Shown here: in pieces, positions 38,001-46,862 of the stretch
Position numbering within the stretch: the first letter of the stretch is position 1
Layout of the letters: each line of letters begins with the position of its first letter
From: Chitinophaga pinensis
GTDB taxonomy: Bacteria > Bacteroidota > Bacteroidia > Chitinophagales > CAIOSU01
Direction of reading: 5' to 3'
Length of the DNA: 64,000 nucleotides
NCBI GenBank assembly: GCA_945901065.1
Contig: CAMDKI010000001.1
Location: forward strand, 310,001-374,000
Made by a program: the position numbers and the translations under genes
The notes under the pieces: model-generated
The model's database searches: none
What the model saw: the letters and a program-made list of their open reading frames with translations, nothing else
What the model was told of the DNA's origin: nothing

Positions 38001-41000
38001 AGCGTATGTGCCACCTGCCGGGCTGCCGAATAAGGTATCGGGCAAATCGTAGATGCAATAAAGCGGCCTAACGGTATTTAGGGTAACCACTGGTTGTGGG
38101 TTCACCAAAACGGTATCTCTATCAGTATTGGTGCAATTGTTGGCATCGGTAAAGCTGTAGGTAAGTACTTTGGTACCCGCGCCTCCATTGCTAGGAACAA
38201 AGGTGCTACCCACTATACCACTGCCGCTAAAGGTACCGCCTGCTGGCAAACCAAATAGCTGCACTGGGGTCGATTCGGTAACGCAGTATGTTGCCCCGGC
38301 ACCAGCTATTGCTACCAATGGTAGTGGGTTTACGGTAATGGTTACGGTGTCGTTGTAAGTACACAATCCACTTACGTATTCAACCGTATAAGTAGTGGTG
38401 CTTGTTGGGGTCGCAACGGGTATCGATGAGGTTGAATCGCTCAATCCAGTTGATGGAGACCAAGTGTAAGTGCCCGTTGGCACTGGTTGTCCAGTAACCA
38501 AGAAGTTATCAATACCGGCCCACCAGTTCCAACCATTGGCATCATCGTACACAATACGTAAGTGTAAGTTGTTGTTAAGGTATGGGGTTAAGTTATAAGT
38601 TTCTCTCCGGAAACTTGCCCAAGTGGTTCCAGTTACACTTGCGGTGTATCTGTTTAGCACTTGATAAGCACTACCATCCCATACTTGAACTTCTAGGTAT
38701 TCACCAGAGCCTGCGCTACGGAAATGCAGGTCGAGTTGGGCTTGAGCCGAAATATACGCATTGCCATTAAATGGTGGAGATAAGAGTTCAACCAGGTTAG
38801 GGCTAGCTCCACTGCCAATTAGGTCGTCGTCAAAGTAAGCCATACAGGTTCCGTTAATACCGCCTGTGCCACCTTGAGTTGGTGTGCCAAACAACCAGTT
38901 TTGCGCACCTAGCTGAGTGTTGGAGCTCCAACCGTTCGGAGCTGAGCATGCATTAAAGTTTTCGTTTTGTATTTGAACAAAAGCAGTGCTTGCGCTGCCT
39001 AGTTGTACTCGCTGGCCCGCACAAATGGTAGTATCGTTGCCCGCAAACACACCGGTTGTGCATACCGGAGTACAATCGTTAGAAAGGCCTAAGGCCGTTA
39101 CATTACAGCCTGCTGCGGTATCGTTGGCCAATACCAAGTCAACTACTGCGTTGTTTGCAAATGGCCCTGCGGTATAGGTGCCAGCGGCAGTTACTGGCAA
39201 GGTCGTTGCGTTTAAGCTATTGCTAATGTTCAGCGATGGGCCGCTGCCAATATCGGTTACTACCACATTAACGTAAAAACTGCTACCATCGGTAGGGTTG
39301 CAAAAGGCATTGATGGTGGCGGCAGGGTTTACACATGGGTTTTGAATAATGCAATTGGTGGTGCGGCCAGTTTCGGTTAAGAAACAAGCACCACTGGCGC
39401 TATTGGTCAATGTTACATCCACTAGAGTACCCGGTGTAAATGGTCCGACTACATAATCTCCGGTTGCGTTTGCGGTTACCACTGTTGCGTTAGCAGAGTT
39501 GGTGATGTTTAACGATGGTGCATTACCCAAATTGGTAACAGTTGCAATCACAAAGAAAGCACTGTTGGCTGGGTTACAACTATCGCGGAAAGTTGCCACT
39601 GGGTTGGCGCAAGCATAAGGCCTAAGGGTAGGCTGCAAGCACCAACTGAGCAATCTGCCATTGTCACCAGCGCTGCCATCAACAATTTTCATTTCCCACA
39701 ATCCGCCAATCACTTTTCCATTGAAAACAGATAATGGGCGGAAAGGCAAGTAAGGTCCTCTAGCCAATGCACTTGAATCGGTGCCAGTGACAGGGCCGCA
39801 AATTATTGGGTTTAATGCCGAATCATCGAATTTTGCATTGATGTTGTTTTGGCTACAAGCGGCACTCACGCTTGTCGGACGACTTACGATGGTGTCAACA
39901 GTACCGGTGCTTAAATGGGTAAGGATAACAAAAATGTCGCCAACATAAGTATGCCTTAGGTTAACAATTACGTTAAGGTCGGTGATAGTATCAAGTGGGT
40001 TTGAAGTAATGTTCAAGGTATCCCTAGTGATGGCAAGTGCACTGTTAATGGTATCATTTGCTATCGAAGTATAGGTGCCGGTGCACGAGTCAATTGCGGC
40101 AGTATTTGCACCATAGCAGGTTGTTGTGAGGCTAAAATTACCTACAGCAGTTGATAATCCAGTCACTAAAACATAATAAGTAGTGCCCGATACCGATTGG
40201 AAGCCCAAACGTGAACTATTGTTTGAGCATCCAGTGGCATAGTTGTCGTTGCCGGTTACACAAGTAAAGGTGCCGCAACTACCAGTGTATACATTTAGTT
40301 TGGTATCAAAGTTTGCTGCATTACAGGTTGATAGCACTACAAACTGACCTGTGCCAACATAAGAATACCATACACCAAACGAACCAGGTGTTGTAGTACA
40401 AGAGGTTGTAGGCTCGCCGGTGCCAGTTGCGCCAGCAGTGCTGCCAGTAACAGTAGTGCCGCAAGTTATAGGTATAGCATTAGCACAAAGGTCATTAGCA
40501 GGTGGTGGGGTACATACAATGTTAAGATCGAAGTTGCCATTAGCACCAGAGTTGCCACTTACTAGTACATAATATTGTGTACCTAAGACAGAGTTAAAGC
40601 TTAACGCTGAAGCGCTTGAGTTTGCAGAACAGGTTGCATTGTTGTCGTTTCCGGTTACACAAACTGGGCTAGCACATGTGCCAGAGTAAACATTGAGTTT
40701 TGTATCGAAGTTTGTGCCAGCAGCGCAGGTGGATAGCGAAATGCCATCGCCAGTTCCAATAAAGCTATACCATACGCCATAAGCGCCTGGTGTAACGCTG
40801 CCACAGCTTGCTGTTGGGTCACCGTTGCCTGTCGCAACTACGTTGCTACCCGATACCGTACCAGTGGCACAAGTTACAGCTAGGGCATTTATACATGAGT
40901 CGTTTGCAGCTTGCCCGGCGGCACAGCTAATATTCAAACCAAAGTTGCCAGTAGCGGTGCCTAATCCTGATACTACTATATAATAAGTAGTGTCTAATAC

Positions 41001-42200
41001 CGTTTGGAATTTTACTTCTGAACTGCCAGTTGCACCTGTGCAAGTAGTATTATTATCGTTACCCGTAATGCAGGTAAAGCTACCACACACCCCACGATAA
41101 ACGTTCAATTTAGTATCGAAGTTTGATGAGTCGCAGGTTGATAGGGTAACAAACGCACCCGTACCCGCAAATGTGTACCAAACCGATGCGGTACCCGGTG
41201 CGGTAATGCAAGTAGCTGGGTTGCCAGTATTGGTGCCTCCACTGTTAGTTCCATATACGGTACCCGATGCGCAAGATATAGCTATGGCATTGGCGCAATC
41301 GTCATTGGCTAGAGGGGTAACACAAGTTACAGCCAACGAAAAGTTGCCAATATCAGTGCCAAAGCCAGTAACCAATATGTAATAAGTGGTGCCTAAAACA
41401 CTGCTAAAAGTTGCTTGCGAAGTGGCGGTATTGGCAGCACAACTGGAGTTGTCGTCATTACCGATTACGCAGGTAAACGTTCCACAACTGCCTGTATAAA
41501 TATTCAACTTGGTATCGAGCGCGTTGGCCGAACAGGTGCTCACGGTTACTATATCGCCAGTACCCACATAGCTATACCAAACACCCAAAGAACCCGGAGT
41601 AGTAGTGCAACTCGTTGTTGGTTCGCCAGTGCCAGTAGCGCCTACGTTGCTGCCCGAAACAGTGCTTCCGCAGCTTACCACTGTTGCATTGGCACATAGG
41701 TCGTTAGCAGGCAATGGTGCGCAACTAATACCCAAAGTAAAGTTGCCTGTTTCGGCACCAAAACCAGTTACCAATACGAAGTACTCTGTACCTAGCACAC
41801 TTACAAAAGATACTTGCGACGAAGCCCCATTGGCAGCACAGCCTGAATTGTCGTCATTACCGGTAACGCAGGTAAAAGTACCACAAGTGCCGGTGTAAAC
41901 ATTCAGCTTAGTATCCATAGTAGGCGTGGCTGCAGCGCAAGTAGTAAGTGTTACGATGTCGCCTGTGCCAACATATCTATACCACACGCCAAAACTACCG
42001 GGGGTAGTAGTACAGGAGGTGGTAGGTTCGCCAGTGCCTGTTGCAGCAATATTGGTACCGCTATATGGGCCACCACCGCAAGTAATTGTTACGGCATTAG
42101 CGCACAAATCGTTCGCGGGCTGGGCAAATGCCGCGAATGATGCAGTGATGAGCAGGCACAACATTAACGTGCGCGCACCCAGTTTTGTAAAAAATTTCAT
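35100..42200 (-). CDS. Giant T9SS type A surface protein (2366 residues)
   Basis: It starts with a signal peptide ending in AAFAQ. Five repeats of about 135 residues follow (starts near 29, 161, 297, 432, 567), each opening with ANDLCANA-type sequence and containing TKLNVYTG and YYVLVTG; they resemble PPC-like beta domains. A proprotein-convertase P-like domain (about 715-860) with LRHTYVGDIFVILTH comes next. Beyond it are Cys-rich short repeats, a jelly-roll/MAM-like domain (about 1080-1245), a nidogen-like domain (about 1530-1690) and many Ig/PKD-like repeats. The C-terminus has VYPNPFSNEVFV and ends in FKLVKLR, the type A sorting domain for T9SS. It is probably an adhesin; no enzyme motif is seen. 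It is transcribed alone, with its own terminator. Confidence 0.88.
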   Translation of the reverse strand: MKFFTKLGARTLMLCLLITASFAAFAQPANDLCANAVTITCGGGPYSGTNIAATGTGEPTTSCTTTPGSFGVWYRYVGTGDIVTLTTCAAATPTMDTKLNVYTGTCGTFTCVTGNDDNSGCAANGASSQVSFVSVLGTEYFVLVTGFGAETGNFTLGISCAPLPANDLCANATVVSCGSTVSGSNVGATGTGEPTTSCTTTPGSLGVWYSYVGTGDIVTVSTCSANALDTKLNIYTGSCGTFTCVIGNDDNSSCAANTATSQATFSSVLGTTYYILVTGFGTDIGNFSLAVTCVTPLANDDCANAIAISCASGTVYGTNSGGTNTGNPATCITAPGTASVWYTFAGTGAFVTLSTCDSSNFDTKLNVYRGVCGSFTCITGNDNNTTCTGATGSSEVKFQTVLDTTYYIVVSGLGTATGNFGLNISCAAGQAANDSCINALAVTCATGTVSGSNVVATGNGDPTASCGSVTPGAYGVWYSFIGTGDGISLSTCAAGTNFDTKLNVYSGTCASPVCVTGNDNNATCSANSSASALSFNSVLGTQYYVLVSGNSGANGNFDLNIVCTPPPANDLCANAIPITCGTTVTGSTAGATGTGEPTTSCTTTPGSFGVWYSYVGTGQFVVLSTCNAANFDTKLNVYTGSCGTFTCVTGNDNYATGCSNNSSRLGFQSVSGTTYYVLVTGLSTAVGNFSLTTTCYGANTAAIDSCTGTYTSIANDTINSALAITRDTLNITSNPLDTITDLNVIVNLRHTYVGDIFVILTHLSTGTVDTIVSRPTSVSAACSQNNINAKFDDSALNPIICGPVTGTDSSALARGPYLPFRPLSVFNGKVIGGLWEMKIVDGSAGDNGRLLSWCLQPTLRPYACANPVATFRDSCNPANSAFFVIATVTNLGNAPSLNITNSANATVVTANATGDYVVGPFTPGTLVDVTLTNSASGACFLTETGRTTNCIIQNPCVNPAATINAFCNPTDGSSFYVNVVVTDIGSGPSLNISNSLNATTLPVTAAGTYTAGPFANNAVVDLVLANDTAAGCNVTALGLSNDCTPVCTTGVFAGNDTTICAGQRVQLGSASTAFVQIQNENFNACSAPNGWSSNTQLGAQNWLFGTPTQGGTGGINGTCMAYFDDDLIGSGASPNLVELLSPPFNGNAYISAQAQLDLHFRSAGSGEYLEVQVWDGSAYQVLNRYTASVTGTTWASFRRETYNLTPYLNNNLHLRIVYDDANGWNWWAGIDNFLVTGQPVPTGTYTWSPSTGLSDSTSSIPVATPTSTTTYTVEYVSGLCTYNDTVTITVNPLPLVAIAGAGATYCVTESTPVQLFGLPAGGTFSGSGIVGSTFVPSNGGAGTKVLTYSFTDANNCTNTDRDTVLVNPQPVVTLNTVRPLYCIYDLPDTLFGSPAGGTYAGNGVTGNIFSPSAAGAGSHTVTYIYQDPATGCRDTASLSLGVVSVAVTFNSPGGPYCAEDTNRVALSVSPAGGTFVGPGISNGQFQPSAAGAGIQTLTYLIDSFITYQLDTNCSFNPITPVSPTTITLGDDVLSSAINLPFTFKFYGQNRTGIKISSNGWITFDVATTGSALGNTLLPTAGVPNDVIAGMWDDLFSPSVDYFTVGTAPNRVFVVNFNTSYHFGSTASTVRFQILLNEGSNIVQILCLDCNADASFPSATQGIENANGTSGITVPGRGDNDWSAFSDCTAFIPTSCTYSETQDVTVNPTPSASAGNDTSICLGGTATLTATGGASYLWNNGQTTASITVSPGATTAYNVRVTSASGCVDRDTVLVTVLPTPVVALPDPTICQGSNTTLDAGNAGATFAWSTSATTQTINVTAAGDYIVTVTLASGCTDTDTATVGISTSLTVNPGNPGICPGDTATLNAGNPGASYVWSTGALSQTIQVSVPGTYSVVVTDASNCTGTGSSTVTVNVVPTVTLPDPTICTGSTTTLSAGNTGATFAWSTGDNTQSITVNNGGNYIVTVTNNFGCEDVDTATVTVGTGLVVTLANVSICPGDTATLDAGYPGSSYLWNTGDTTQTITATGNGGFVVTVTDNSGCSGVGGGSVSLRVPEAVNAGVDAGVCPGGSVVLTASGNVSSFQWTGGPATATYAVSPTANTSYTVTGIDANGCASTDEVEVEAYTAPNASAGNNAVSCAGAAVTLTATGGVSYQWSNGDNTAEATVTPAGATTYTVTVTDANGCTATDAVEVTIASLPTVTLSGLDSLYCVSDPAVTLVGTPAGGTFSGVGVVGSTFNPGNGQYGLNSVTYTYTDASGCNNTANVKFNVTYCTGIDEPIFSESVTVYPNPFSNEVFVRFEAAYDYTITVSMRDMVGKTISQQEVQIVAGANEIRLDANENLAGGIYFVELQSLKESRSFKLVKLR

Positions 42201-42205
42201 AGAAC

Positions 42206-42229
42206 GTCGGATTGTCGGATTGTCAAATT
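42206..42229. repeat. Three 8-base units in the leader of the giant gene
   Basis: GTCGGATT, GTCGGATT and GTCAAATT follow each other without gaps, immediately upstream of the minus-strand ATG at 42200. This is an octad version of the periodic intergenic tracts. Confidence 0.55.
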
Positions 42230-42328
42230 TTATTGAAGTGGAAAGTTAAGTTAGCAATAAATTTTACGTTGCCATAACAATTTAGGCAAGAAAAATAAAA
42301 CTAATGCATATTTATATATTATTACTTT

Positions 42329-42348
42329 AAACTAACAAGCGTTAGTTT
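42329..42348 (-). terminator. Hairpin after the SprB-repeat gene
   Basis: An 8-base perfect stem (AAACTAAC / GTTAGTTT) has a 4-base loop and starts 18 bases after the stop codon. The flanks are AT-rich but there is no clean T-run. Confidence 0.45.
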
Positions 42349-42365
42349 ATTCTACGCCTTTACAC

Positions 42366-45300
42366 CTAGCGTAGTAGCATGATACTGCCGGTTACTCTTT
42401 CGGTTCGTTGGTCGAGGTAAATTATGTAAACGTTGTAAACATAAGTACCCGTTTGAGCCAATTGGCCATTGTGGGTGCCATCCCAAGTTGCATTCAAGTT
42501 GTCGCCATAAAACACTTGGCCACCCCACCTATTAAAGATAGTAACGGTTGCCGACTTAATACCGATGCCAAAAATTTGGTAGAAGTCATTTACTCCGTCA
42601 CCATTAGGGGTAAAGGCATTGGGAATGTAAAAAGGATCAGGACCGTAGTTTACCATCAGTTGCAGGGTGTCGTAATACAAGCAGCCATTTACATTTAGCT
42701 CAATCACGTAGGCTCGGTTTCTGATGGCCGTTAAAACAGGGTCAACACAATCATCACAGCTCATCCACTCCGATGGGTTCCAAAAAACGGAGCTGGCATC
42801 ATTGGGCCTTACACCGCTTACTTGAGCCGTAAAGGTAGTGTCATAGCCATATATTACCGTTAAGGTATCGGGTACCAAAACGCTCATTTCTGGCTGTTCG
42901 GTAATGGTAAAGTTGATGGAAGTATCGCAACCCTTACTGTCAACTACCAATACATCGTAGTTGCCGGGTCCTAAATTTCCTACATATTTAGTGTTTGTCG
43001 AGTCTAAATTCGCCCAAGTAACATAGTATGGTTTTCTGCCGCCAGTAATAATTACCTCTGCGCTACCAGTGCTATCGCCAAAACAACCCGAAGAATCAGA
43101 AACGAACGATACGCTCAATGGTTCTTTGGCCACCAAGGTTACATTAACCGTGTCGGCACAGCCATTGGCATCAGTAGCCGTTAATGTATAAGTGCCATAT
43201 ATAAGGTTTGAGGTAATATCCTTGGTAGTGTCGCCACTGCTCCAATTATATACAAACGGAGGTGTGCCGCCATTAGTATTGTTGGTTATGCTACCTTCCA
43301 ATATGGTGCCATCGCAAGCAGTGCTGTCAATGCTTTGGTTTAATATAGTTCTAAAGCGGGTCGGCTCAAAAACATTATAAGAGCGGGTCGTGGTGCAATT
43401 GTAGTTGTCGGTAATGGTTACCACGTAGGTTGCCCCATCTAAGTTGCTAAGGCTGGTGCCCGTTGCATTGTTGGCATTGGCCGACCATATATATTGGTAC
43501 GGAGCTGTAGCACCCGAAACGGTAATGTCAATGCTTCCATCGTTTGCACCAAAGCAAGTTACATTATTAATCACCCTGCTAATGGCAAAACTATCGGGTT
43601 GCAAAACGATTGCGGTGGTGCTGTCTTTGCAGCCATTTCTGTCAGTTACAGTTACCGAATAATTGCCAGCAACTACGAATGTAAGATTTTGATTTACGCG
43701 GCCATTGCTCCAACGGTAGCCATAAGTTGGCGTGCCACCATTTACAGCAAGGGCTATGCTGCCATCAAAGCCACCATAACACAATACGCTATCGGGTGTT
43801 ACTGTAAGGGTAAGCACCGCGGGCTCGGTTACAGTTAAATTAGTAAGGCTGAGTAAACAGCCGTTGTTATCAGTAATGTCTACATCGTAGCTGCCAGCTA
43901 TCAGCCCGGCGTTGGTTGCCGATGCTGCTGCGTTGCTCCAAGTATAAAGGTAGGGTGGGGTGCCACCGCTTACCGTCAGGGAAATAGCGCCATTGCTTAA
44001 ACCATTGCAGGTAACATTGGTGACCGTGGGTGTAGCTGCCAAAGGTGTAGGTTCGCTTATAACAAAGGTAAAGTTATCGCTGCAGTTGTTAACATCGGTG
44101 ATAGTTACACCATAAATACCCGGGGCAAGATTAAATGCCGTATCGGTATTTTGTGCAGGTATAGTGCTCCAAACAGTACTAAATGGAGGCTGTCCACCTG
44201 AGGGCACTGCCCAAGCTTTGCCATTATTTGCACCATTGCAGTTTATATCCGTAAAGCCAGTGCTGGTAGTAAAACTAGGAGTACTTACTACGGTTGCATT
44301 TACCGCAGCGCTGCAGCCGTTGGCATCGGTTACGGTAGCCGTATAGGTGGCAGGTGGCAAATTAGTAGCTGTTGCGGTGTTTTGTGGCGGAACCGTGTTC
44401 CAAGCAAATGAGTATGGCGGTGTTCCGCCCACGCCTACTGCATAGGTATTGCCAGAGCCTGCGGCACCGCAATTGGCAGTATCGGCCGTAGCGGTAGGAG
44501 CTAGCAAGGTAGGTTGCACAATAGTTATCTGCACTGTATCGGCACAGCCTGCGGGGCCAGTGCCAATCAAATCATAAACACCGGGGGCAAGGTTAAAAGC
44601 CGTATCTCCGCTTTGTGGCGGAATAGTATTCCAGTTATAAGTAAAGTTGGCATTGCCGCTTATTACCCAAGCTTTACCATTGGCAAGCCCATTGCAGGTA
44701 ATGTCTCTTTTACCAAGGGTAATAGTTAGGTTTGAGTTGGAACCAACTGTTACAGTCGTGGTATCGGCACAACCTGCTAAACCGGTACCTATTACTTGAT
44801 ACGTGCCAGCAGCCAGCGCATAGGCGGTATCACCGTTTTGCACTGGGATAGTATTCCACACATAATTAAGACTCGGGCTTGCACCTACCACCCAAGCTTT
44901 GCCATCGGCGGCGCCAGCACAAGTTTCGTTTGAGCTATTGGTAACAATGTTAAGACTTCCACCTGAGTTTACAATTATGGTAGTTATGGCATCGCAACCC
45001 AGTGCATCGGTTACAGTTACATTTATGGGTCCGTCGCAAAGCGAAGTTACCGTATCGTTGGTGGTTGCATTGCTCCAAGCATAAGTATATGGGGCAATAC
45101 CGCCTTGTCCTTCGGCAATGGCTATACCATCGCAAGCATTAGGGCACGATTCATCAACAACAGTTATCAATGGTTGCTCGCAGCATTCTAAAATCGAGCT
45201 AAATCGGAATGGCGGATTGGCTGTGCACGACAAATTACTCCATGAACCCGTTTGCCCATCGCCAAATTGCGAGATGCTTAAACTTAAATCGGTATTGGCT

Positions 45301-46205
45301 CCCTGGCATTGGTTTGGGGCTAGGTTAGGTACCGTTGCCGTAAAGCAAAACGTCCAAGTGTTATTGGTACAGTTATCTCCAAAATTGTTTCCTGGGTTTC
45401 CATCCAGTGGCCCACCCGCATTTGAGTCATAAAAATAACCTGGCCCAGCTGTGGTCCCAGTTGCCGAACTGGTTATTGAAGTTCTCCAAAGCCATACACC
45501 ATTGCCATCGCAGGATGCTGGGCCAGAAACCGGAGTGAGACTACCGGCCTGCCAACCGCCACCTAACTGAATAGAAATGCCATGGAACCAGTTTGCGTTA
45601 CGTTGATTGAAATCGGTTACCGAGTAGCAAAAAGTTACCACAGTGCCGGGGTTGTAGCTGCCGCTGGATGGTGGCGGGTTGGCGGTAATATTCGATTGCA
45701 CTACACAAAGGTTTACGTTCTCCTGCGGCCTAATGCACAAGTTAAAGGTTCCTTGAACATTAGTGCCGTTTCCGCTAACCTGTATGTAATATGTCGTGTT
45801 TTCAATAGTAGGCCTTATGGTGGTATTGATGCCACCGGCAGTAGTTACCCTAGAGCAACCTAAGCCAGAAAGCGAGCCACATGTGCCGCTGTAGATGCCG
45901 ATATTGTAGCTTGATAAAGTACCCGTTAAGTTAATCACCAATTCGTTAGAGCCCGTTGGTGTAGTAATGGTGTACCACACGTCGTCGGCCGCAGATGCCA
46001 TTGAGCCACCAGAGCCGCAGTTGTTTTGAAAAGGGTACGGAAACTCTGGGTTGGCACCTACGTTGGTACCCGCTGCGCAAATTTGTTGGTTGAGTCCGGG
46101 CGAACCCATGCCAATGGCATTTTGGCACAAGTCGTTGGCAGGTTGAGCCATTAAGGCAACACTGGCAGCTAGCAACCAAGAAAAGAGAAGTAATGTCTTT
46201 TTCAT
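42366..46205 (-). CDS. SprB-repeat T9SS type B surface protein (1279 residues)
   Basis: It has a signal peptide (LLLFSWLLAASVALMAQ) and then one PPC-like module opening with ANDLCQNA, the same module type that is repeated five times in the neighbouring 2366-residue protein. A Cys-containing domain of about 150 residues (about 185-335) follows. About ten SprB-type repeats (about 345-1150) carry the hallmarks GGTPPY.Y.WS and Y.VTITD..GC. The final 95 residues contain FTPNGDGVNDFY and FNRWGGQVF and end in IMLLR, the type B sorting domain. SprB repeats are known from the gliding adhesin of Flavobacterium. Its ATG overlaps the TGA of the small secreted protein gene upstream (ATGA). Confidence 0.9.
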   Translation of the reverse strand: MKKTLLLFSWLLAASVALMAQPANDLCQNAIGMGSPGLNQQICAAGTNVGANPEFPYPFQNNCGSGGSMASAADDVWYTITTPTGSNELVINLTGTLSSYNIGIYSGTCGSLSGLGCSRVTTAGGINTTIRPTIENTTYYIQVSGNGTNVQGTFNLCIRPQENVNLCVVQSNITANPPPSSGSYNPGTVVTFCYSVTDFNQRNANWFHGISIQLGGGWQAGSLTPVSGPASCDGNGVWLWRTSITSSATGTTAGPGYFYDSNAGGPLDGNPGNNFGDNCTNNTWTFCFTATVPNLAPNQCQGANTDLSLSISQFGDGQTGSWSNLSCTANPPFRFSSILECCEQPLITVVDESCPNACDGIAIAEGQGGIAPYTYAWSNATTNDTVTSLCDGPINVTVTDALGCDAITTIIVNSGGSLNIVTNSSNETCAGAADGKAWVVGASPSLNYVWNTIPVQNGDTAYALAAGTYQVIGTGLAGCADTTTVTVGSNSNLTITLGKRDITCNGLANGKAWVISGNANFTYNWNTIPPQSGDTAFNLAPGVYDLIGTGPAGCADTVQITIVQPTLLAPTATADTANCGAAGSGNTYAVGVGGTPPYSFAWNTVPPQNTATATNLPPATYTATVTDANGCSAAVNATVVSTPSFTTSTGFTDINCNGANNGKAWAVPSGGQPPFSTVWSTIPAQNTDTAFNLAPGIYGVTITDVNNCSDNFTFVISEPTPLAATPTVTNVTCNGLSNGAISLTVSGGTPPYLYTWSNAAASATNAGLIAGSYDVDITDNNGCLLSLTNLTVTEPAVLTLTVTPDSVLCYGGFDGSIALAVNGGTPTYGYRWSNGRVNQNLTFVVAGNYSVTVTDRNGCKDSTTAIVLQPDSFAISRVINNVTCFGANDGSIDITVSGATAPYQYIWSANANNATGTSLSNLDGATYVVTITDNYNCTTTRSYNVFEPTRFRTILNQSIDSTACDGTILEGSITNNTNGGTPPFVYNWSSGDTTKDITSNLIYGTYTLTATDANGCADTVNVTLVAKEPLSVSFVSDSSGCFGDSTGSAEVIITGGRKPYYVTWANLDSTNTKYVGNLGPGNYDVLVVDSKGCDTSINFTITEQPEMSVLVPDTLTVIYGYDTTFTAQVSGVRPNDASSVFWNPSEWMSCDDCVDPVLTAIRNRAYVIELNVNGCLYYDTLQLMVNYGPDPFYIPNAFTPNGDGVNDFYQIFGIGIKSATVTIFNRWGGQVFYGDNLNATWDGTHNGQLAQTGTYVYNVYIIYLDQRTERVTGSIMLLR

Positions 46206-46603
46206 TTGTTGCCTTTTTTAGCGTCTTCAACCAATTTTATCTTAAGGCCGTTTGCATCAACGTTTCGGGCCACTGACTCTGTAATATAACCGTCAGGGTG
46301 CAAGGCAAACAAGTTTTGTTGTTGGTGGGCGTTTGGTGTAACTATTTTAGTGTCGCAGGCTAAACCTATTAATTGCATTTCTTTAACCGAAAGTAAGGTA
46401 ACTTTGCTGCCATCCTCAAATTTAAGCACCACGCGCTCGTCGTATTTACGGTAGTTGTCAAATCGGCACTTGTTTAGTGCTAGCTCAAATTTGGCTTGGT
46501 CGTATGTTTCAACATGCGAAATTACATAGCCGCCAGCATTCTGTGCAAAAGTGCCCAGAGTGCAGCAGGCTATAAAGGCAGCCAGGAGCACAATTTTTTT
46601 CAT
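46202..46603 (-). CDS. Small secreted protein coupled to the SprB-repeat gene
   Basis: This 133-residue protein has a clear signal peptide (MKKIVLLAAFIACCTLGTFAQ). The ATG at 46603 is chosen over one two codons upstream, because it gives the usual MKK start. The mature part is mixed alpha/beta and rich in Lys, with two Cys (near residues 46 and 79) and no motif I recognise. It overlaps the following 1279-residue adhesin gene by four bases, so the two are made together; it could be a partner or chaperone of that adhesin, which is inference. Confidence 0.75.
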   Translation of the reverse strand: MKKIVLLAAFIACCTLGTFAQNAGGYVISHVETYDQAKFELALNKCRFDNYRKYDERVVLKFEDGSKVTLLSVKEMQLIGLACDTKIVTPNAHQQQNLFALHPDGYITESVARNVDANGLKIKLVEDAKKGNK

Positions 46604-46862
46604 TAACATCGGTTTTGGTAGGAGGTTGCTGTAAACGGGCGGGGGTATACAGCACTATCCCTTTGTTTGTCTCCTAAATATAGTATTAATTGGGAGTTAA
46701 TACAAAATTAATTTTTCAATTTTGATTGAAACTTTTGATTGTTAACGGGTATTTGTATGACAATCAATTTGTTAGTTGGCTAAGTGGTGGTTTATTTCCA
46801 CAATCATCCTGTTGAGGGTTCATTCGTTCCTTTCGGTTCATCCCCGTATTTTTACATCATCC

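Noticed and set aside
46776-46862. Longer start for priA
   Set aside because: The extra 29 residues are unlike PriA, whose N-terminus begins just at the ATG at 46863.
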